In this document: positions 43,992 through 54,400 of the stretch, one piece after another | Layout: each line of letters begins with the position of its first letter | How positions within the stretch are numbered: the first letter of the stretch is position 1 | Assembly (NCBI GenBank): GCA_963763215.1 | Contig: CAVXNX010000014.1 | Coordinates: 62,001 to 126,000, forward strand | DNA: 64,000 nt | Reading direction: 5' to 3' | From: DASQZK01 sp963763215 | GTDB taxonomy: Bacteria > Bacteroidota > Bacteroidia > Bacteroidales > GCA-2748055 | Program-made: the position numbers and the translations under genes | The notes under the pieces: generated by a model | Database searches by the model: none | Told to the model about the DNA's origin: nothing | The model's input: the letters and a program-made list of their open reading frames with translations, nothing else

Positions 43992-44031
43992 AAAAAGGCC
44001 GTCTCAGAAGTAAAATTGAGACGGCCTTTTT
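43992..44031 (+). terminator. rho-independent terminator after the T9SS protein gene
   Basis: Perfect 15-base stem AAAAAGGCCGTCTCA / TGAGACGGCCTTTTT with a 10-base loop, ending in a T run, 20 bases after the stop at 43971. The A-rich left arm makes it bidirectional in principle. Confidence 0.92.
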
Positions 44032-44400
44032 TAAGTAGGTCCGGATATGAAGCTCAAATCTATAGGATAGTCGGATAGCGAAAAAACGGATTTGGATAGC
44101 GCGCCAATCGAATACGAGATGCTAAAAAAGAAAGTTACATCTCCTGACATGCTTGCATTAAATTTTAATGATAATGGTGCGGATGCAATTCGATTTAAGA
44201 AAACGGAATATTTTATTTCGCCGAAATGAGGTCTATTTCATGCTGTTTCAGAGGTTTTTACACGTTCGAAAATTTTGTTTATCTTCACCCGGGGTGGATT
44301 GGTAGAGGCGTTTTATAATTCCGCACATCAATATACCCCAGACCCCGCGGGCAATCATCAAAAAAAATCAAAGGTGTGGTACTCATAAATTAAATTAGTA
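44032..44400 (+). other. 369-base non-coding gap before the beta-galactosidase gene
   Basis: No gene seen. A TATCTTCA at 44280-44287 resembles the Bacteroidota -7 box (TAnnTTTG) but no good -33 TTG stands 19-21 bases before it, so I do not call a promoter. Confidence 0.35.
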
Positions 44401-46104
44401 ATGATCACTAACAAAACTTCTATTGTGCTCAGGAAATTAGCTGTCAATTCTTTGATGCTGATGTTCATCATGATTGTTACCTCCTGTAGTAACACGACAA
44501 AGAATACCGGTAACCAGGAAGAACGAAACAAGGTTGCTTTACCCTATATCAAAGAAACCAACGGCGTAAAGCAATTAATGGTAGATGGCGAACCCTTTAT
44601 TATGATTGCGGGTGAGGTGATGAACTCCTCTTCTTCAAGCATTAAATACATGGAGCCCGTCTGGCAACGTTTAAAAAGATTACATGTCAATACGGTTCTT
44701 TTGCCGATTACCTGGCAGCAATTCGAGCCGGTGGAAGGTGAATTTGATTATACACTGATTGACAGCCTTATTGAGAATGCCTATAAAAACAATTTGCATA
44801 TTGCCATTTTATGGTTTGGAAGCTGGAAAAATACGAGGTCGGATTATGCCCCTGCCTGGGTTAAGATGAATTGGGAGCGTTTCCCGAGAATGCGGGGTAA
44901 AGACGGTCAAATCATACGCGCCATTGCGAATTTTAATGCTCAATGTCTGGAGGCAGACAAAAACGCTTATTTAAAACTACTGGAAAGAATTAAGCAGGTC
45001 GATACGCATCAGACCGTCTTAATGATGCAGATTGAAAATGAAGTCGGAATAAAGAAGAATTCCCGTGACTTTTCAACTGCTGCCAACGCCCTTTTCGAAC
45101 AAAATGTTCCGGGTGAATTAATTGAATACATCCGGAATAATATCGACAACATTAAACCCATTCTTCGCAACGCTTATCAAAATAACGGATCAAAAAAGGA
45201 GGGCAGCTGGGAGGAGGTTTTTGGTAAATCGTTGGATACGGATGAGATGTTCATGGCATGGCATTATGCAACATACATTAATGAATTATCGAAAGCAGGC
45301 AAGGAGATCTATCCCATTCCCACCTTTGTTAATGCTTGTGCAGCAGATAGCATTCGCAAGCCGGGCGACTGGTTTAGTGGTGGCCCAAATTACAGGATGC
45401 TGGATATCTGGCAGGCTGGTGCACCGGATATCGATGTTTTTGCCACGGATAATTATCAATTGGAAGATTTTAATAAGAAATGCAGGCAATTTATTCATCA
45501 GGGTAATCCGCTGTTTATTCCTGAGTCATGTGCCCCATGGCTCAGGGATACACCCAGTGCGGCAGCAAAATCATTTTTTACCATCGGTCATTACAAGGCC
45601 ATGTGTTTTTCTCCCTTTGCCATTGATCATGATATGTACCAGATCGATAACCATCCTATCATTAATGCCTACCGGGTGCTTAACGATTTAATGCCACTGA
45701 TAGCAAATGCACAGGTTGAGAATAAAGTGAATGCGTTTATGGAGCTTGATGCTTCAACCTCAAAGCCCTTTATTCTCGGAGGCTACAAATTCACTCCCAA
45801 ATATGAACAAAAGAAATCCCCGGGCATAACGGGTTATGGGATGGTGATTCAAACAGGCGTGGATGAATTTATCATTGCGGGCAATGGTTTTAACCTTGAC
45901 TTTCAATCGGCCGACGAAAACAAACCTTATGTTGAAATGCTTATAAAGGAGGAAGGCGAGTTTGTTGATGGGAAATGGGTTGGAAACAGAGTCTTGAATG
46001 GTGACGAATATTCTCTGAAATTTCCGGCCAAGCCATTCGGTTTAATTGAAAATACTGTGCCTGGTGAAATTTCAGTTCAGAAAATTAAAGTGTTCAGGAA
46101 ATAA
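44401..46104 (+). CDS. GH35-like beta-galactosidase lipoprotein with DUF5597
   Basis: 567 residues, intact. Lipoprotein signal (LMLMFIMIVTSCSNTTKNTG), then a TIM barrel: MVDGEPFIMIAGEVMNSS, RLHVNTVLLPITWQQFEPVE, MQIENEVG (acid/base Glu) and GNPLFIPESCAPW (nucleophile Glu). The C-terminal part (YKFTPKYEQKKSPGITGYGM, GEFVDGKWVGNRVLNGDEYS) matches DUF5597, which follows GH35-type barrels in Bacteroidota. It is expected to release beta-linked galactose from oligosaccharides in the periplasm or on the cell surface. It stands alone between a terminator and a debris region, with its own unseen promoter. Confidence 0.85.
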   Translation: MITNKTSIVLRKLAVNSLMLMFIMIVTSCSNTTKNTGNQEERNKVALPYIKETNGVKQLMVDGEPFIMIAGEVMNSSSSSIKYMEPVWQRLKRLHVNTVLLPITWQQFEPVEGEFDYTLIDSLIENAYKNNLHIAILWFGSWKNTRSDYAPAWVKMNWERFPRMRGKDGQIIRAIANFNAQCLEADKNAYLKLLERIKQVDTHQTVLMMQIENEVGIKKNSRDFSTAANALFEQNVPGELIEYIRNNIDNIKPILRNAYQNNGSKKEGSWEEVFGKSLDTDEMFMAWHYATYINELSKAGKEIYPIPTFVNACAADSIRKPGDWFSGGPNYRMLDIWQAGAPDIDVFATDNYQLEDFNKKCRQFIHQGNPLFIPESCAPWLRDTPSAAAKSFFTIGHYKAMCFSPFAIDHDMYQIDNHPIINAYRVLNDLMPLIANAQVENKVNAFMELDASTSKPFILGGYKFTPKYEQKKSPGITGYGMVIQTGVDEFIIAGNGFNLDFQSADENKPYVEMLIKEEGEFVDGKWVGNRVLNGDEYSLKFPAKPFGLIENTVPGEISVQKIKVFRK

Positions 46105-46576
46105 ATACGCAATACAAGTGGAATGACAAATTATTTTCTGTTCACTGGTTCAAAAATTCATGCTCTGGGTCAAAGTTAATCGATCAGGTATATGATTTCA
46201 TGATGCAGTGTGCCGAAGGCTTCCAACGATTCGCTATCCATCAGCTTTTTACCTCGGTTTTACCCCATGTTCATATCTGATATCTTTCCCGCAGAATGTA
46301 TTCAGACAGGTAATCAGATCGAGGGTGTGCACGGATAATACGGAACGAAAATCGTCTTTCCGGTAGCCCCAAAAAATGGCGAGAACAAGAGGGATCTGTT
46401 TCCCGGTTTCTTCCTGTAATTCCCTGACAAAGGAATAAGGCAACCTGGAACACCCATTTGATGAGGAGCTAACGGCTTATGTTCATCGAAATGTCATTCA
46501 ACGCCAACCCTGACAGGGTTTGAAACCGGAATTCGCAGAATGGTCAAATCGTTTATTCGAGGATTTTAAACAGGGT

Positions 46577-46621
46577 AGCTTTCAACAGGTGTGAGCTACT
46601 GCTCATGCAGGGCACACACAA
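46577..46621 (+). repeat. 45-base dispersed direct repeat, copy 1
   Basis: Begins AGCTTTCAACAGGTGTG and includes GCTACTGCTCATG and GGGCACACACAA. It differs from 47881-47925 at only two of 45 positions. The copies are 1.3 kb apart in the same direction. Confidence 0.8.
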
Positions 46622-47113
46622 TGTGTATAATTCATAAGGGTTTCATAGGTTTTCGAGCGGTATCACTCGCTTGAATTTTTGGTGTTAACTTGATAGGTTT
46701 GGAGCCCGCAATCCTTTACGAAATCATACACTCAACGTTGGCAATAATACAGAATGTTTCCCGCTTAAAAGAAAACACGATAAATTTGGATTAAGTTGTC
46801 TGATTAGGTAACTTTGTAACGAGTAGGCTGCCTAAAGGCGACTAGCGCCTATCGGAGAACCTCTCACACCACCCTATCCCGAAAGCTTTCGGGAGGCCAC
46901 GTACCGGGAGGTTCACTAAACCATGGGAACCGAGGACGAAGGACGAGCTCAGCGTAAGCTAAAAAGCGTTGGGGTAAATTTACGAGGAACGATCTTTTGG
47001 TACCATGCGAATATGGGTTCATATTCTCGTTTGCAAAGTAAATTCCCTGGCAAAAACCTCTGGAATACAAAGGCAAATCAGTAAAATCAAAAATACGCCT
47101 GTCGCAGCAAAAT

Positions 47114-47138
47114 CTGACAGGTTTCCGAAACCTGTCAG
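47114..47138. repeat. REP-like palindrome
   Basis: CTGACAGGTTT-CCG-AAACCTGTCAG, 11-base perfect arms with a 3-base centre. Palindromes built on CTGACAGGTTT are frequent between genes in Bacteroidota. Located in the debris region. Confidence 0.6.
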
Positions 47139-47362
47139 GTTTATCGAAGCTCACCCAAGGAACATGAACGGATGCATATTCATGAGCAAAACGGACGGTG
47201 AAATTCGGCAACCGTCTGAATTAGGATTTGTAGGATAATGGGATTATAGGATTCCGGGGGAATGGTAAATTGCAGAATACGAATACCTTGGAAGCAACAA
47301 TAGTTGGTCTTCAAATCCTATCATCTTAAAATCCTAAGAATCCTCATTCAGGCGATGTTGAA

Positions 47363-47530
47363 ATGAAATATGAACAACTCACCCACAAAATCATCGGTTG
47401 TGCCATGAAGGTTCATCCCATGCCCGGGAATGGTCTCCAGGAAGTGATATGCCAGCCCGCACTGGCCATTGAAATGAAAAAGCAGGGCCCCGATGCAATG
47501 AAGGTTCCATGTTTCGGATCAGGAACATGA
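47363..47530 (+). pseudogene. GxxExxY family protein, truncated remnant
   Basis: 55 codons: MKYEQLTHKIIGCAMKVHPM, then GNGLQEVICQPALAIEMKKQ. This is the N-terminal third of the GxxExxY (PDDEXK_3-like) family of about 125 residues; the family motif reads GLQEVIC here, with Cys in place of Tyr. After GP the homology is lost and a stop follows at 47530. Function of the family is unknown (predicted nuclease-like fold). It is a remnant with no partner gene nearby. Confidence 0.7.
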
Positions 47531-47880
47531 CACGTGAGGACTGAAAAGTAAGGCCTTAGATTGTTAGGCTTCGCCGTTGCCGTTGCCGTTCCGCTTCGGT
47601 ACTCCCTCTGGTCGTAAACTCCGCTTCACTACGGTTCAGTGCATACTTCCAAGTAAACCATCTTGCGACTTGCTAACAATTACTAACCCCGGTATTTTTT
47701 TAAAAGGTGTTCGCGATTCCTTTGCCATTCCTCTCGATAATTTATTGGAATTACCCGGGCATGTAAGGGACTTGCTCCCATCGGCCGCCAAAGGCTTGCC
47801 GACGGCGCAGCCTCTGGAAAAAAACAACACCTGTCTTTGCTCATTAATCAAAGAAAATTGCTATTTTCAATTATTTATTG

Positions 47881-47925
47881 AGCTTTCAACAGGTGTGTGC
47901 TACTGCTCATGGAGGGCACACACAA
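47881..47925 (+). repeat. 45-base dispersed direct repeat, copy 2
   Basis: Partner of 46577-46621 with 43 of 45 identical bases. Both lie just outside decayed coding remnants, as expected for the ends of, or hot spots for, a lost element. Confidence 0.8.
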
Positions 47926-48064
47926 AAAATATGCGTAATGCGGGGCGATTGAGTAAATTTGAACGTTCAAGCATTTAATAAACATTGTAGCGATTTGATA
48001 ATGAAGTGCCTTGAAATCCCGCACTACGCATATTCGAACCTTAACGGTAATTTAATTTAAAAAA

Positions 48065-48904
48065 ATGAAAGAAATCAGCCTCCTATTCATTCTATATGTC
48101 TTGTTAAGTTTTTCAAATGCCTTTTCACAAAAGATGAATAAACTTGAAGATGTATCGTTGAATGATTTTAATTTATTTTCAAAAAATTCCGCATACCTAT
48201 ATGATGAGTCTATGATTTATTTCCCCTATCGAGAAGATCAATTTGAATCGGGTGCAATTGATAAGCTGTTTACTTTAAGATATAACAGATTGTTTCGATA
48301 TTATTATAACACCGATGGTTTAAATGACAGCATCTTTTTATCTAGTAATGATCAAAATACTGGGGTAGATTTCAAATCATTGAAAGTTTATTTCATACAA
48401 AATAATAAAGTAAACTCTGCCAAAATAAAACGTTCAAAAATAAATCTAATCCACAACGAAAATGGAATCTTTCTTAAAAGACCCTCATTTGACAATTATA
48501 AAAGCATAATACTTGAAATACAATATAGCTTCGAACAAAAATCAAAAGATAGCATACAAATATTTCTTGATAACTCTAAGCCTCATAAAGAAATATTGAT
48601 AAATACAACTATTCCTGAGATCTACAAATACAAGGAAAGTTATATTAGTAATTGTGTTGAAAAGGAAAAAACTCAGGAAATACTTGGTCCATATATTGGT
48701 TATACATTAGTACCAGGTTCATCAAAACTATACGCTTATTGGTGGATGGAGAGATTTAAAAGGGAAAATAATGCTTCTTTTATAAAAATCAGTTGTAAGA
48801 GTTATTCAACAAATTTTCATATTCGTTCTGATTGTATTAAAAATAATGAAATGTTCCCTGTTCTTATTTTATTAAAATTAACCAGTATTAATGAAATAAA
48901 ATAA
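48065..48904 (+). CDS. secreted protein of unknown function
   Basis: 279 residues with a clear signal peptide (MKEISLLFILYVLLSFSNAF plus SQ). AT-rich, rich in Lys, Asn and Ile, unlike the carbohydrate genes upstream. The order of segments (FRYYYNTDGLNDSIFLSS, IILEIQYSF, INTTIPEIYKYKESYISN) gives the look of a beta-rich periplasmic protein; TIPEIYKYK has a faint resemblance to DUF3857-type proteins but I cannot support that call. It lies between debris and an IS66 element and has no operon partner. Probably recently acquired cargo. Confidence 0.55.
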   Translation: MKEISLLFILYVLLSFSNAFSQKMNKLEDVSLNDFNLFSKNSAYLYDESMIYFPYREDQFESGAIDKLFTLRYNRLFRYYYNTDGLNDSIFLSSNDQNTGVDFKSLKVYFIQNNKVNSAKIKRSKINLIHNENGIFLKRPSFDNYKSIILEIQYSFEQKSKDSIQIFLDNSKPHKEILINTTIPEIYKYKESYISNCVEKEKTQEILGPYIGYTLVPGSSKLYAYWWMERFKRENNASFIKISCKSYSTNFHIRSDCIKNNEMFPVLILLKLTSINEIK

Positions 48905-49105
48905 ACTACCTCTAATAAATAGGACTCTGAGCGGTTTGCATTCCGATGCCTATCGGAACAGCGATGAGTCTCCCGTGAAACGGGACAGGCTATGTTAAAC
49001 TGCACCCGCCGGGCTATCGGCTGGTAAGCAATGTATTAATGATGTTTTTATTGATTTTGGATATTAGGCAGGCTGAAAGTTCGTAAGCCTTCGGCCAACT
49101 GCATC

Positions 49106-49136
49106 TTGAAAAAACACACCTGATAAGTTAGCTTTG
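49106..49136 (+). promoter_or_regulatory. Bacteroidota-type promoter of IS66 tnpABC
   Basis: TTG at 49106-49108, a 20-base spacer and TAGCTTTG at 49129-49136: an exact fit to the -33 TTG / -7 TAnnTTTG promoter of Bacteroidota primary sigma factor. It lies just inside the left inverted repeat, 17 bases before the tnpA start. Confidence 0.8.
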
Positions 49137-49153
49137 CTCCAAAGCATGAATTT

Positions 49154-49450
49154 ATGAAAAAGGAGCAAAGAGAACAACAGCAGGAGAAAATGTTTTCCCT
49201 CATAGAAAAATGGCAGGATAGCAACCAAACTCAAAAAGTTTTTTGTCAGGAACATGAAATTAAGTTGGCCACCTTTCATTATTGGCAGAAAAAATACCGG
49301 CAGCGAGAACAGGAAAAAACTTCAGGTTTTATCCCGATTGAAATATCTTCTTCCGGAGCCAGGGTTATAGAGATCCGATATCCCAACGGGGTGATCGTTC
49401 AGCTTCCGGCACCTGACCTTCGGCTCCTGAAGCAACTGGTCAACCTGTAA
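49154..49450 (+). CDS. tnpA: IS66 accessory protein TnpA (helix-turn-helix)
   Basis: 98 residues. QTQKVFCQEHEIKLATFHYW with QKKYR is the helix-turn-helix of the IS66 TnpA family. The C-terminal half (IEIRYPNGVIVQLPAPDLRL with LKQLV) is the short beta-hairpin typical of the family. It is needed with TnpB for transposition, probably by binding the element ends. First gene of the tnpABC operon; tnpB starts 14 bases downstream. Confidence 0.9.
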   Translation: MKKEQREQQQEKMFSLIEKWQDSNQTQKVFCQEHEIKLATFHYWQKKYRQREQEKTSGFIPIEISSSGARVIEIRYPNGVIVQLPAPDLRLLKQLVNL

Positions 49451-49464
49451 GTACGGTAATTAGG

Positions 49465-49833
49465 ATGTTTACCCTGACCTCGACCTACCGGTATTACTTT
49501 TATGCCGGGCCGACAGATATGCGCAAAGGCTTTGACGGTCTGTGCGGCCTGGTTCATCATGAGCTTAACCGCAGACCGGTGACCGGTGAAGTGTTCGTCT
49601 TTGTAAACCGCCAGCGTGACAAGATCAAATTGCTGCACTGGGAACTGGGCGGATTTGTATTGTATTACAAGCGTCTTGAACGAGGTACTTTCGAGCTTCC
49701 AAAAGTGAAACCTGGCGAGAAAACATGTCAGATAACCTGGTCATCACTGATGCTGATGATCGAGGGAATAATGATTGAAAAATCCAAACAAAGAAGGCGG
49801 TATTTTATCAACAATCAGCTCATTACTTCTTAA
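49465..49833 (+). CDS. tnpB: IS66 accessory protein TnpB
   Basis: 122 residues, typical length. YYFYAGPTDMRKGFDGLCGL, VFVFVNRQRDKIKLLHWELG and GFVLYYKRLERGTFELPKV are the conserved blocks of IS66 Orf2/TnpB. Intact. It is unrelated to the RNA-guided TnpB nuclease of IS200/IS605. Spaced 14 bases after tnpA. Confidence 0.95.
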   Translation: MFTLTSTYRYYFYAGPTDMRKGFDGLCGLVHHELNRRPVTGEVFVFVNRQRDKIKLLHWELGGFVLYYKRLERGTFELPKVKPGEKTCQITWSSLMLMIEGIMIEKSKQRRRYFINNQLITS

Positions 49834-49887
49834 TAAAAACCCTTGAAAATATTAGGGTTACAGAGATGTTTTTGCGATTTTTGCTAT

Positions 49888-51369
49888 ATGCAAAACGGGC
49901 AGGAAATATCATCCGGAAATCAGGTCGTTTCTCTGGCACAATATCAGGAGTTACTGGCAGAAAATATGTACCTGAAACAGGAACTTTCCCAGCTCAAAAG
50001 GATGATCTTTGGCAGTAAAAGTGAACGTTACGTTGCCAGTGATCCGGGACAGTTAAGCCTGGATTTGGGTATGGAAGCTCCTCTGGCGGCTGAGCCACAA
50101 ACAGAAGAGATCACTTATAACCGCAAGAAGCCGGAAGGGAACAAAGGATCGGCCAAACGTCTTGAATTGCCGTCACACCTGCATCGTGAAGACCATGTTA
50201 TAGAGCCTACTGAAGATATTACCCAAGCAAAAAAGATCGGAGAACTGGTCACAGAAGTTCTGGAGTATGTGCCAGGTAAATTTTATGTGGAACGGTATAT
50301 CCGCCCCAAGTATGTACTGCCGGCAGAAGAAAAAATTGTAGTGGCTGAACTGCCCAGCCTTCCTATACCTAAAGGCAATGCCGGACCGGGACTGCTGAGC
50401 CATCTACTGATCAGCAAGTTCGTGGATCATCTACCATTTTACCGTCAGGCCGGGCAGTTCAAGCGTCAGGATATTACCATCGCCGAATCGACTATCAGTG
50501 GTTGGTTTACGGCATCCTGCCGTTTGCTCGAACCGCTGTATGAGACCTTAGTAAATAAAGTCCTTGAGAGTGATTATCTGATGGCCGATGAAACGCCTAT
50601 CCCGGTACTGACCAAAGATAAGCCGGGAGCCACACATAAAGGTTACCACTGGGTCTATTACTCACCGGAGCACAAAAGGGTATGTTTTGATTACCGGAGA
50701 AGTCGGGAACGAGCGGGCCCTGAAGAATTTTTACAGTCATACAAGGGTGCGTTACAAAGTGATGGGTATGCTGCGTATAATGAATTTGGAAACAAGGAAG
50801 GAATAACCTTATTATCGTGCATGGCACATTCCAGGCGGAAATTTGAACAGTCCAAGGACAATGATCCTGACAGGGCAGGGTATGCTTTGGAGAAAATACA
50901 GCAACTCTATGCCATAGAGCGCCAGGCCCGTGAAGAAGGTTTAACTTACCAGGAAAGAAAAAGCTTACGTCAGGAAAAGTCAGTCCCAATACTACAGGAA
51001 ATGGAATCCTGGATGAAAGAACAGTTACCGGAAGTACTTCCCAAGAGTGCCATTGGAAAAGCATTAACCTACACCTTAACGCTATGGAAAAGGCTGGTCA
51101 GGTATACAGAAAACGGAAAATGGGAGATCGACAATAATCTAATCGAGAATAGCATTCGGCCGGTCGCACTCGGAAGAAAAAATTATATGTTCGCAGGCAG
51201 TCATGAAGCTGCCCAACAAGCCGCCATGATCTACTCTTTTCTAGGCACATGCAAGATCACCAATGTAGAGCCTTTTGCCTGGCTAAAAAAAGTTCTTACC
51301 CTGATCCCTGATTACTCAATACAGAAACTGGAGGATCTGCTTCCGGGAAACCTCATTCTATCTGAATAG
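49888..51369 (+). CDS. tnpC: IS66 transposase TnpC (DDE)
   Basis: 493 residues from ATG 49888; a TTG at 49843 in the same frame would add 15. N-terminal leucine-rich coiled region (ENMYLKQELSQLKRMIFGSK, SERY), zinc-finger-like middle, then the DDE catalytic core: YLMADETPIPV (first Asp), ALQSDGYAAYNEFG (second Asp) and EIDNNLIENSIRPVALGRKN (Glu). The C-terminus YSFLGTCKITNVEPFAWLKK is the usual IS66 tail. Complete and probably active. Confidence 0.96.
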   Translation: MQNGQEISSGNQVVSLAQYQELLAENMYLKQELSQLKRMIFGSKSERYVASDPGQLSLDLGMEAPLAAEPQTEEITYNRKKPEGNKGSAKRLELPSHLHREDHVIEPTEDITQAKKIGELVTEVLEYVPGKFYVERYIRPKYVLPAEEKIVVAELPSLPIPKGNAGPGLLSHLLISKFVDHLPFYRQAGQFKRQDITIAESTISGWFTASCRLLEPLYETLVNKVLESDYLMADETPIPVLTKDKPGATHKGYHWVYYSPEHKRVCFDYRRSRERAGPEEFLQSYKGALQSDGYAAYNEFGNKEGITLLSCMAHSRRKFEQSKDNDPDRAGYALEKIQQLYAIERQAREEGLTYQERKSLRQEKSVPILQEMESWMKEQLPEVLPKSAIGKALTYTLTLWKRLVRYTENGKWEIDNNLIENSIRPVALGRKNYMFAGSHEAAQQAAMIYSFLGTCKITNVEPFAWLKKVLTLIPDYSIQKLEDLLPGNLILSE

Positions 51370-51411
51370 GAAATCTTATCTTTGGGGGGGTGCAGTTGGC
51401 CGAAGGCTTAC

Positions 51412-54400
51412 GACAACCGGAGGCAATTTTTATACTCCTTTAACAACTTCTGGTTTTCCTCTCATGGATTATCGGGGCGCTTCCTATATGGTCAGCAGCG
51501 TTAATTATCCTAATGGTCTCGGGGGTACATTTACTACCTCATATACATACCAGGGCGCCCGTATTCATAAACAGGGAAAAGGCTTCCTCGGATTTTCTAA
51601 ACTAACAGCCACAGGCCCAACGAGTAAGACGATAACTGATTACGGCCTGAATACCAGCTATTTTGCACCCATCATTACTCAATCCCAGACTCTGTCTCTT
51701 CAGGGAACCAACTTATCCAAAACAGTTTACAACCATTATTCATATCATGATTTTGGGAACCATCGCTATTTTACCTATCCGGATAATATTTCAAAGACAG
51801 ACATAAATAATAATATTACAAATATTCAAAACACTATTAACCAAAGCGGTGATCTTACTCATCAAATCACAGATATTAATACCGGTGAATCAAAGACAGA
51901 TGCAACCTACTCCGGTTATAATGCTCAGGGAAACCCTTCAGGTGTGTCTACAATATTTTCTCGTACAGGTAAACCAAATATTACCCAGTCGGCCTCTTAT
52001 ACCTATTATGCCAACGGAGACCTTCATACATCGCTTTCCGATGGGGTAACCACAACCTATGTATACGACGATTACGGGAATACAAATTCAATAACAATTT
52101 CAGGTTCAGGTATACAGAGTCGGACCTCAACCATTGGATATGATGACACGTATCACCGTTTCGCTACCAGTACTACTAATGCTCTGAATCAAACGGCCTC
52201 ATCTACTTATGACGATATGGGGAATCAACTGGTACAAACTGATATTAATGGTCTTTCAACGACCAATACCTATGACTCCTGGGGCCGATTGTTGACCACC
52301 ACAACTCCGGATAATCGTCTCATAAGTTATTCGTATGGCTGGGCCAATGGTGGCGATGCCCCTGAGAATGCTCTTTATTACACAGAGATCCATAAAGATA
52401 ACTACTTTAACAATGCCGAATATTTCGATATTCTGGGCCGTTCTCTGCGGAAAGTAACAATTGGCTATGACGACATGAAATTTTATACCGACAATAAGTA
52501 CAATACTTTAGGACAGGTATATGAAAATGACGGACCATACAATCCCAATTTAGGGACAGCTCATACCGTTAGCTCCTACAGTTATTATGCTACCAACCTG
52601 AAATTGCATATCACAACCCTGCCTGACCTGAGGACCATTACCAATACGTATTCCGACAATACGGTAACACAAACATATAGTACAGGGGAAGTATATTCCA
52701 AAACGACAGATGGGGCGGGAAATATAATCCAAGCAACGGACCCTGGAGGAACAATTACTTATAGTTATAACAGCATCAATCAGCCTCTCACTATTACAGC
52801 TCCCGGAAGTACGACCAGCATGACTTACGACAATTACGGACATCAGCTTACCCTTTCCGATCCTGATGCCGGCATCACGAATTATGCATATAATACGTTC
52901 GGCGAAACCAATTCCATTACTGATGCAAGGCAGAAAACAACTACAATTCTCTATGATAAATTAGGAAGGATTTCTACTAAAACAGTAGATGGATTAGTAA
53001 TAACCTATTCCTATGACGGCACTCATGGGAAAGGAAAAATCCAAACCATCACAGCTCCGGGTAAAGCAGGCCTGACTTATACGTATGATGATCATAGTCG
53101 GCTATCTGGTGAAACGCGAAGCAATGGAAGCCAGACATTCACCTACCAGTATGGATATGATAGCAAAGGCCGAATTAACTCGCTTACTTATCCGGCCGGG
53201 CTAACGCTTACATACAGCTATACGAACTATGACGATCTGGCAGCTATTTACGACCAGGCCAGTCCGGGAACACCAGTCTGGAGCCTCAGCGGTGTAAACA
53301 CGCGGGGTCTGGTTCAGTATGCCGCATACGGGAATGGCAAACTATCTACATACGATTATGATGATTATGACCATCTTACCAGTATATCTGTACCTAACAT
53401 AATTAATTTCACATATAATTTCAATACGCAGAATCAGCTTAATTACCGTACGGAGAATCATTACGCCTCAGGGTGGCATGGCTTTACTGAGAGCTTTACA
53501 TACTATAGCGGAGTGAACAGGTTACATACAGCCACGGGAGGAGAAAGTCTTACAATGACTTATGATGGAAATCGCATTGATAGCAAAAGCAATGCAGGAT
53601 CATATATTTACCAATCAACCGGGAACCACAAATTAGAAACACTTGAAGCAACGAGTAATTATAATCCCCCTTTTCAGGATCTTTCATTTACGGCTTCCGG
53701 AAAGCTCGAATCTGTTATGGATCACGAGGGTATCCCTGAAAAGGAATACCAGTTCATTTACGGGGCCGATAACCAGCGTTTTAAAGTTTCATACTCTGAG
53801 AATAGCACGCTAAGTTATAACCGGTATTATTTCAATAATTATGAAAAAGAAACCCATCCTGACGGGAGCCTCATCCGGCATCTGAATTATATCTATGCAA
53901 ACGGACAATTGATCGGGTTGTACGAGCAAACACCATCGTATAATAAAATGCATTATATTTATACGGATTATTTAGGTTCTTTGAGATGCATCACCAGCGA
54001 TAATGGCACCATTGAACAATTCCTTAGCTTCGATGCCTGGGGAAACCGACGTGACCCGGATGACGGACACCGGTTAAGTGAAACGGAGATAACTCCTTTA
54101 ATTACACTGACCCCCCGGGGGTTCACCGGTCACGAGCACATGGACAAGGTCAGCCTGATCAATATGAACGGCAGGGTATACGATCCGGCCTTAGGGTTAT
54201 TCCTGAGTCCCGATAACTATGTTCAGGCGCCAGATGCGACGCAGAATTTTAACCGGTATTGTTATTGCCTGAATAACCCGCTCATGTATACCGACCCCAG
54301 CGGTGAGATTATTTTTCTTCCTATTTTATATATGGCGTCACAGGCAGGATTTGTCAATTTTGTTCAGCAGGCCTATGCCGGAAACGTGCATAATTTAAAG

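Larger units (their letters stand above)
46105..48064 (+). other. 1.96-kb region of gene debris and repeats, no intact gene
   Basis: Contains, in order: a decayed minus-strand coding remnant at about 46170-46480 (pieces such as RAHPRSDYLSEYILRERYQI and MDSESLEAFGTLHHEIIYLI read in different frames), one copy of a 45-base repeat (46577-46621), a GC-rich patch at about 46840-46960 whose reverse complement (GGTGGTGTGAGAGG) recalls sequence near group II intron reverse transcriptases, a palindrome (47114-47138), a GxxExxY-protein fragment (47363-47530), and a second copy of the 45-base repeat (47881-47925). Nothing here is long enough to encode a working protein. This looks like a region where mobile elements have landed and decayed. 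Confidence 0.5.
49083..51411 (+). mobile_element. IS66 family insertion sequence
   Basis: Complete element of 2329 bp with three genes (tnpA, tnpB, tnpC) and 21-base perfect terminal inverted repeats: GTAAGCCTTCGGCCAACT... at 49083-49103 and its complement at 51391-51411. The 8-base flanks (GAAAGTTC on the left, GACAACCG on the right) differ, so the target duplication typical of IS66 is missing. The right end lies directly against the interrupted Rhs gene and no Rhs sequence is found on the left, which implies a deletion or recombination next to the element after insertion. Confidence 0.95.

Noticed and set aside
46249..46453. Minus-strand frame with LQEETGKQIPLVLAIFWGYR
   Set aside because: Looks like a decayed coding remnant, but the family could not be identified and the frame is broken, so it is only mentioned in the debris entry.
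46864..47211. Minus-strand open frame of 115 codons
   Set aside because: No protein-like pattern, Pro/Arg/Phe-rich; it covers a palindrome and the GC-rich relic, so it is a chance frame.
51464..54300. Repetitive TAT/ACC-rich pattern resembling a tandem DNA repeat
   Set aside because: It is the coding pattern of YD repeats in the Rhs protein, too divergent at DNA level to be a true tandem repeat.
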